Assembly: GCF_030758345.1 (NCBI RefSeq)
Contig: NZ_JAVAMO010000001.1
Location: 868,001 to 932,000 of the forward strand
From: Ruegeria discodermiae
GTDB lineage: Bacteria > Pseudomonadota > Alphaproteobacteria > Rhodobacterales > Rhodobacteraceae
Direction: 5' to 3'
Length of the DNA: 64,000 bases
The translations under genes were made by a program, and so were the position numbers. Below, piece by piece: positions 61,042-64,000 of the stretch. Below the pieces are notes generated by a model. The model was not told the origin of the DNA. It did not search any database and saw only the letters and a program-made list of their open reading frames with translations. Positions within the stretch are counted from its first letter, which is position 1. Each line of letters opens with the position of its first letter.

Positions 61042-63002
61042 TCTGCCGGCACCCCACCCGCAGGCGCCTTGCGCGCACCTGCCGCGACCCGGAAACGCCG
61101 GTCGCTCAGGCTCAGCGCCCCCCCCAGCGACATCAACAGGCATCCGGCCCAGATCCAGTTGGCGAAGGGCTTGATATAGGTGCGTACCGTCCAGCCGCCA
61201 TTCGCCTGCTCATCGCCCAGCACCACATAGACGTCGCGCATGATCCGGTAGTCGATCGCCGCCTCGGTGGTGGGCATCCGCGCCACCGGATAGTCGCGTT
61301 TTTCGGGGTGCAACATGGCAATCTCACGCCCGTCGCGCGACAATTGCACCGAACCCATCGTGGAGAAGTAATTAGGCCCGGCCAGACGCTCGACCTTGTC
61401 CAGCCTTACGGTAAAGGCCCCGACCTCAAAAGGCTCGCCAAATTGCGCAACCCGGATATCCTCATGCTCCCAAGCGGTCAGACCCGCAACGGCGAAGATT
61501 GTGATACCCAGACCCGAATGCGCCACCGCCTTGCCCCAATCAGCACGCGGCAGGCGGAACAGGCGGCCAAGGCTGCCTTTGCGCCCCGTCCGGCTCCACA
61601 GATCGACAATCGCGCCGGAGGTGACCCAGACGCCGAGGAACACGCCAGCTGGACCCAGCGCGCTGCGCCCGGTCTGCATCGCCCAGACCAGCAGCGTCAC
61701 CGCCACCGCCAGCCCGAACGCATAGCGCATCGACCAGGTAGCGCGGCCCAGCTTGCCACGCTTCCACGGCAGGATCGACCCAAGCGGCAGCGCCAGCCCC
61801 AGAGCCACCATGAACGGCGTGAAGGCCGCGTTGAAGAAGGGCGGCCCGACCGAGAGTTTCCGGTCGAAGAACATCTCGGCCACCATCGGCCACATGGTGC
61901 CGAAGAAGACCACGAAACAACTGACCGCCAGCAGGATATTGTTCAGCACCAGCGCGCTTTCGCGGCTGACCATGCCAAAGACGCCCTTGGCCTCCATCGC
62001 TTGCGCGCGCGCAGCGTAAAGCGTCAGCGCCCCGCCGGTGAAAAACGCCAGAATGGCCAGAATGAACACGCCGCGCTCAGGGTCATTGGCAAAGGCATGG
62101 ACCGAGGTCAGCAGGCCCGAGCGCACGATAAACGTCCCGATCAGCGAAAAGCCGAAGGCCAGGATCGCCAAAAGGATGGTCCAGCTTTTTAAGGCTTCGC
62201 GTTTTTCCACCACGATAGCGGAATGCAACAAGGCGGCGGCCAGCAGCCAGGGCATGAAACTGGCATTCTCAACCGGATCCCAGAACCAGAAGCCGCCCCA
62301 GCCAAGCTCGTAATAGGCCCACCAGGACCCCAGCGCGATGCCGATGGTCAGGAAAATCCACGCCGCCAGCGTCCAGGGCCGCACCCAACGACCCCAAGCG
62401 GCATTCACGCGCCCTTCGATCAGGGCGGCAACGGCGAAGCTGAACGCCATGCTCAGTCCCACGTAGCCGAGATAAAGAAACGGCGGATGGAAGGCCAAGC
62501 CTGGATCCTGCAACAGCGGGTTCAGGTCCTGTCCGTCAAAGGGCGGCACGGCCAGCCGGATGAACGGATTCGAGGTAAAGAGGATGAAGGCAAAAAACGC
62601 CACCGCGATCGCCGATTGAACCGCCAGCACCCGCGCTTTCAAGGTGGGCGGCAACCCACCGCCAAACCACGCCGCCATAGCGCCGAACAGAGTCACGATC
62701 AGCACCCATAGCAACATCGAGCCCTCGTGGTTTCCCCATGTGCCGCTGATCTTGTAGAGCATGGGCTTGGCCGAGTGACTGTTGACCGTCACCAGCTTCA
62801 GCGAGAAATCCGAGGTGACAAAGGCCCACATCAGCGCGCCGAAGGAAAAAGCCGTCAGCAGGAACTGCGCTGTGGCCGCCGGTTCGGCCATGGCCATCCA
62901 GCCAGGCCAGCGCCGATGCGCGCCAACCAGCGGAACAACCATCTGCACAATGGCCACCAGAAAGGCGAGGATGAGGGCGAAATGTCCAAGTTCTGCTGTC
63001 AT
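61038..63002 (-). CDS. ccmF: Cytochrome c heme lyase subunit CcmF
   Basis: A 654-aa membrane protein with about 15 segments. The WWD-type heme motif is WAYYELGWGGFWFWDPVENASFMPW; SGTWGNHEGSMLLWVL and the CcmF-specific FHPPFLYLGYVGLSMAF are present. It joins heme to apocytochrome c in the periplasm with CcmH. ATG at 63002 (MTAELGHFALILA); the open frame extends 12 codons upstream. ccmH overlaps by 4 bp. Confidence 0.95.
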   Translation of the reverse strand: MTAELGHFALILAFLVAIVQMVVPLVGAHRRWPGWMAMAEPAATAQFLLTAFSFGALMWAFVTSDFSLKLVTVNSHSAKPMLYKISGTWGNHEGSMLLWVLIVTLFGAMAAWFGGGLPPTLKARVLAVQSAIAVAFFAFILFTSNPFIRLAVPPFDGQDLNPLLQDPGLAFHPPFLYLGYVGLSMAFSFAVAALIEGRVNAAWGRWVRPWTLAAWIFLTIGIALGSWWAYYELGWGGFWFWDPVENASFMPWLLAAALLHSAIVVEKREALKSWTILLAILAFGFSLIGTFIVRSGLLTSVHAFANDPERGVFILAILAFFTGGALTLYAARAQAMEAKGVFGMVSRESALVLNNILLAVSCFVVFFGTMWPMVAEMFFDRKLSVGPPFFNAAFTPFMVALGLALPLGSILPWKRGKLGRATWSMRYAFGLAVAVTLLVWAMQTGRSALGPAGVFLGVWVTSGAIVDLWSRTGRKGSLGRLFRLPRADWGKAVAHSGLGITIFAVAGLTAWEHEDIRVAQFGEPFEVGAFTVRLDKVERLAGPNYFSTMGSVQLSRDGREIAMLHPEKRDYPVARMPTTEAAIDYRIMRDVYVVLGDEQANGGWTVRTYIKPFANWIWAGCLLMSLGGALSLSDRRFRVAAGARKAPAGGVPAE

Positions 63003-63076
63003 GGGCCTTGGTATAAACCCGGCCCTGTCCGCGTCCAATCACAATCGACTGGGCGCGGCGCGCATAGTGTCGCGGA

Positions 63077-63655
63077 TCAGGCCCTTTGCAGCTGCCGCCA
63101 ATCCTCCAACGCCGGGTTCGGATCGGTGGTTTCAAGCTCCAAGGCGAGCGCCGCATCAGGTCCGGGATCGGCACTACCGGGGTTGTCGGCGCGCAAATCC
63201 CGCAGCCTATCGATATTGGCTTTGAACTGCGGCGCGCGGGTAAGGGTACGGGCCAGATCGCGCTGCAAATCCTGGGTCTTGGCCTGATAGCGCGCCCCGA
63301 AATAGAACGACACGATCACGCCCAGAAGCCACCAGAGCGGCTCGGGCACCAGCGCGATGCCCTGCATGCGTTCGGCAAACCACAAAGGGTCGACCATCGC
63401 CGCCACAAACAGGCCCAGCGTGCCAAAAGCCAGCGCCGGGCGCGGCAAGCGGTTGAGCCCGTCGACAAAGCGGTCAAAGCCCCCCTGCCGGGGTTGCGCA
63501 AATTCCGCCCGGAACTGCGTCAAGGCCTGCTGCCGGGCTTCCGCCCCGCGCACTGCACCAGCCTCGGCGTTTTCGCGAAACACCTCCGCCGTTTCACGCA
63601 CCACATTGCGCCCGCCTCCAAACAGCAGGGCCATCACCCCGTCGATCAACCCCAT
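63077..63655 (-). CDS. Holin-like protein of gene-transfer-agent type (GTA_holin_3TM)
   Basis: A 192-aa protein: MGLIDGVMALLFGGGRNVVRETAEVFRENAEAGAVRGAEARQQALTQF, membrane segments PRPALAFGTLGLFVAAMVDPLWFAERM and PEPLWWLLGVIVSFYFGARYQ, then a soluble helical tail. This fits the GTA_holin_3TM family, which in Rhodobacter capsulatus forms a lysis pair with an endolysin, away from the GTA structural cluster. It overlaps the endolysin gene by about 10 bp. Confidence 0.85.
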   Translation of the reverse strand: MGLIDGVMALLFGGGRNVVRETAEVFRENAEAGAVRGAEARQQALTQFRAEFAQPRQGGFDRFVDGLNRLPRPALAFGTLGLFVAAMVDPLWFAERMQGIALVPEPLWWLLGVIVSFYFGARYQAKTQDLQRDLARTLTRAPQFKANIDRLRDLRADNPGSADPGPDAALALELETTDPNPALEDWRQLQRA

Positions 63656-64000
63656 GTCGCCACCCTTTGCTGAAATGCCGCCTGATCCAGATGATAGCGT
63701 TGCGACAGAAACTCTTCGGCGCGCTTGATCCAGCCGCCCTTGCCGCCTGCCCGCGTGCGCGCATATTTGCGGCTGGCGGGGCGGCGATCCGCGAGCCGGA
63801 AGTAATAATTCCGCCGCGCCACGCCATAAGCGTCGCGCAAGGCAAGCGCATCCGGCTCCGCCGCCCGATGCGCAGCGCCTGCGGTTTTTGGACCGATCAC
63901 GCCATCCACCGCCACCCCAAACCCCATTTCGCGCAACAGGCGCTGCAGGATTTTCACCGCCTGCGCGCCGGCATTCACATACATATCGAATACCGTTGCG
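63646..64000 (-). CDS. GTA-type endolysin (GH108, peptidoglycan-binding C-terminus), 5' end cut by window edge
   Basis: The frame is open to the right edge (residues before the MYVNAG segment read ATVFD). What is visible is MYVNAGAQAVKILQRLLREMGFGVAVDGVIGPKTAG followed by the PG_binding_3-like part LRDAYGVARRNYYFRLADRRPASRKYARTRAGGKGGWIKRAEEFLSQRY. The catalytic N-terminal GH108 muramidase part would lie beyond 64000. It overlaps the holin start by about 10 bp. The pair releases GTA particles or phage by lysis in relatives. Confidence 0.82.
   Translation of the reverse strand, partial: ATVFDMYVNAGAQAVKILQRLLREMGFGVAVDGVIGPKTAGAAHRAAEPDALALRDAYGVARRNYYFRLADRRPASRKYARTRAGGKGGWIKRAEEFLSQRYHLDQAAFQQRVATWG

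Noticed and set aside
1-64000. CRISPR array, rRNA operon, transposon or integrase
   Set aside because: No regularly spaced direct repeats, no rRNA sequence, and no transposase or integrase motifs were seen on either strand.

Overview
The window looks like chromosomal DNA of a marine Roseobacter-group alphaproteobacterium (Rhodobacterales). The evidence is lineage-typical content: a DMSP demethylase gene beside acuI, a circularly permuted two-piece tmRNA, an alpha-type SspB, the F1-ATPase inhibitor zeta subunit (DUF1476), trgAB, a gene-transfer-agent-type holin/endolysin pair and GC-rich coding DNA. No species is claimed. There is no rRNA operon, CRISPR array, integrase or intact insertion sequence. 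The DNA is densely coding with many 1-4 bp overlaps, so operons are short and translationally coupled.

Layout, left to right. 1-2.6 kb: minus-strand efflux operon (DUF3302 membrane protein, HlyD adaptor, NodT-type outer-membrane lipoprotein cut by the window edge). 2.9-7.5 kb: arsenic island, with an MFS exporter divergent from an ArsR/LMW-phosphatase fusion, a GAPDH and ArsJ, the last three coupled by ATGA overlaps. 7.7-9.8 kb: SH3-domain secreted protein with a His/Gly tail, tRNA-Ser(GGA) and an EEP-family hydrolase. 9.8-17.5 kb: MscS channel with cysK, a divergent SHMT-like enzyme and its LysR regulator, then trgB/trgA. 17.5-21.5 kb: cfa, photolyase and a class-V aminotransferase. phr-cfa-trgA-trgB reads as one stress operon with a possible ECF sigma-E promoter. 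21.6-27 kb: the DMSP island, with a FadR/GntR regulator divergent from DUF2182-DUF1326-DinB-dmdA-acuI, followed by a TenA homologue.

28.1-28.5 kb: permuted ssrA with tag ANDNRAPVAVAA. 28.6-33.8 kb: a coiled-coil protein, a Spondin_N-RTX protein, an NTF2-like protein, a ChrB-like/ChrA chromate pair and SspB (the adaptor for ssrA-tagged proteins). 33.8-40.2 kb: secreted protein, fumC with tandem hairpins, a Hint-domain protein, DUF4169 plus an RHH protein, TetR-YciI-Tag and class I aldolase. 40.3-47 kb: cytochrome P450 coupled to a membrane serine-hydrolase-like protein, ccdA, tusA and RNase E with a large acidic insertion in its S1 region.

47.4-51.4 kb: dctB-dctD, where DctD lacks the GAFTGA loop, plus a second EEP hydrolase. 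51.5-54 kb: purS-purQ, marC and purC. 54.2-56.7 kb: a SAM methyltransferase with a Pro1 tautomerase-like partner, a secreted PliG-like protein and the zeta subunit. 56.8-60.5 kb: betaine-homocysteine methyltransferase, an EamA transporter, small membrane proteins and enoyl-CoA hydratase. 60.6-64 kb: ccmF-ccmH and the GTA-type holin/endolysin at the right edge. Recurring themes are methyl and sulfur metabolism (dmdA, acuI, bmt, cysK, tusA), metal/metalloid and photo-oxidative stress, and secreted or surface proteins.
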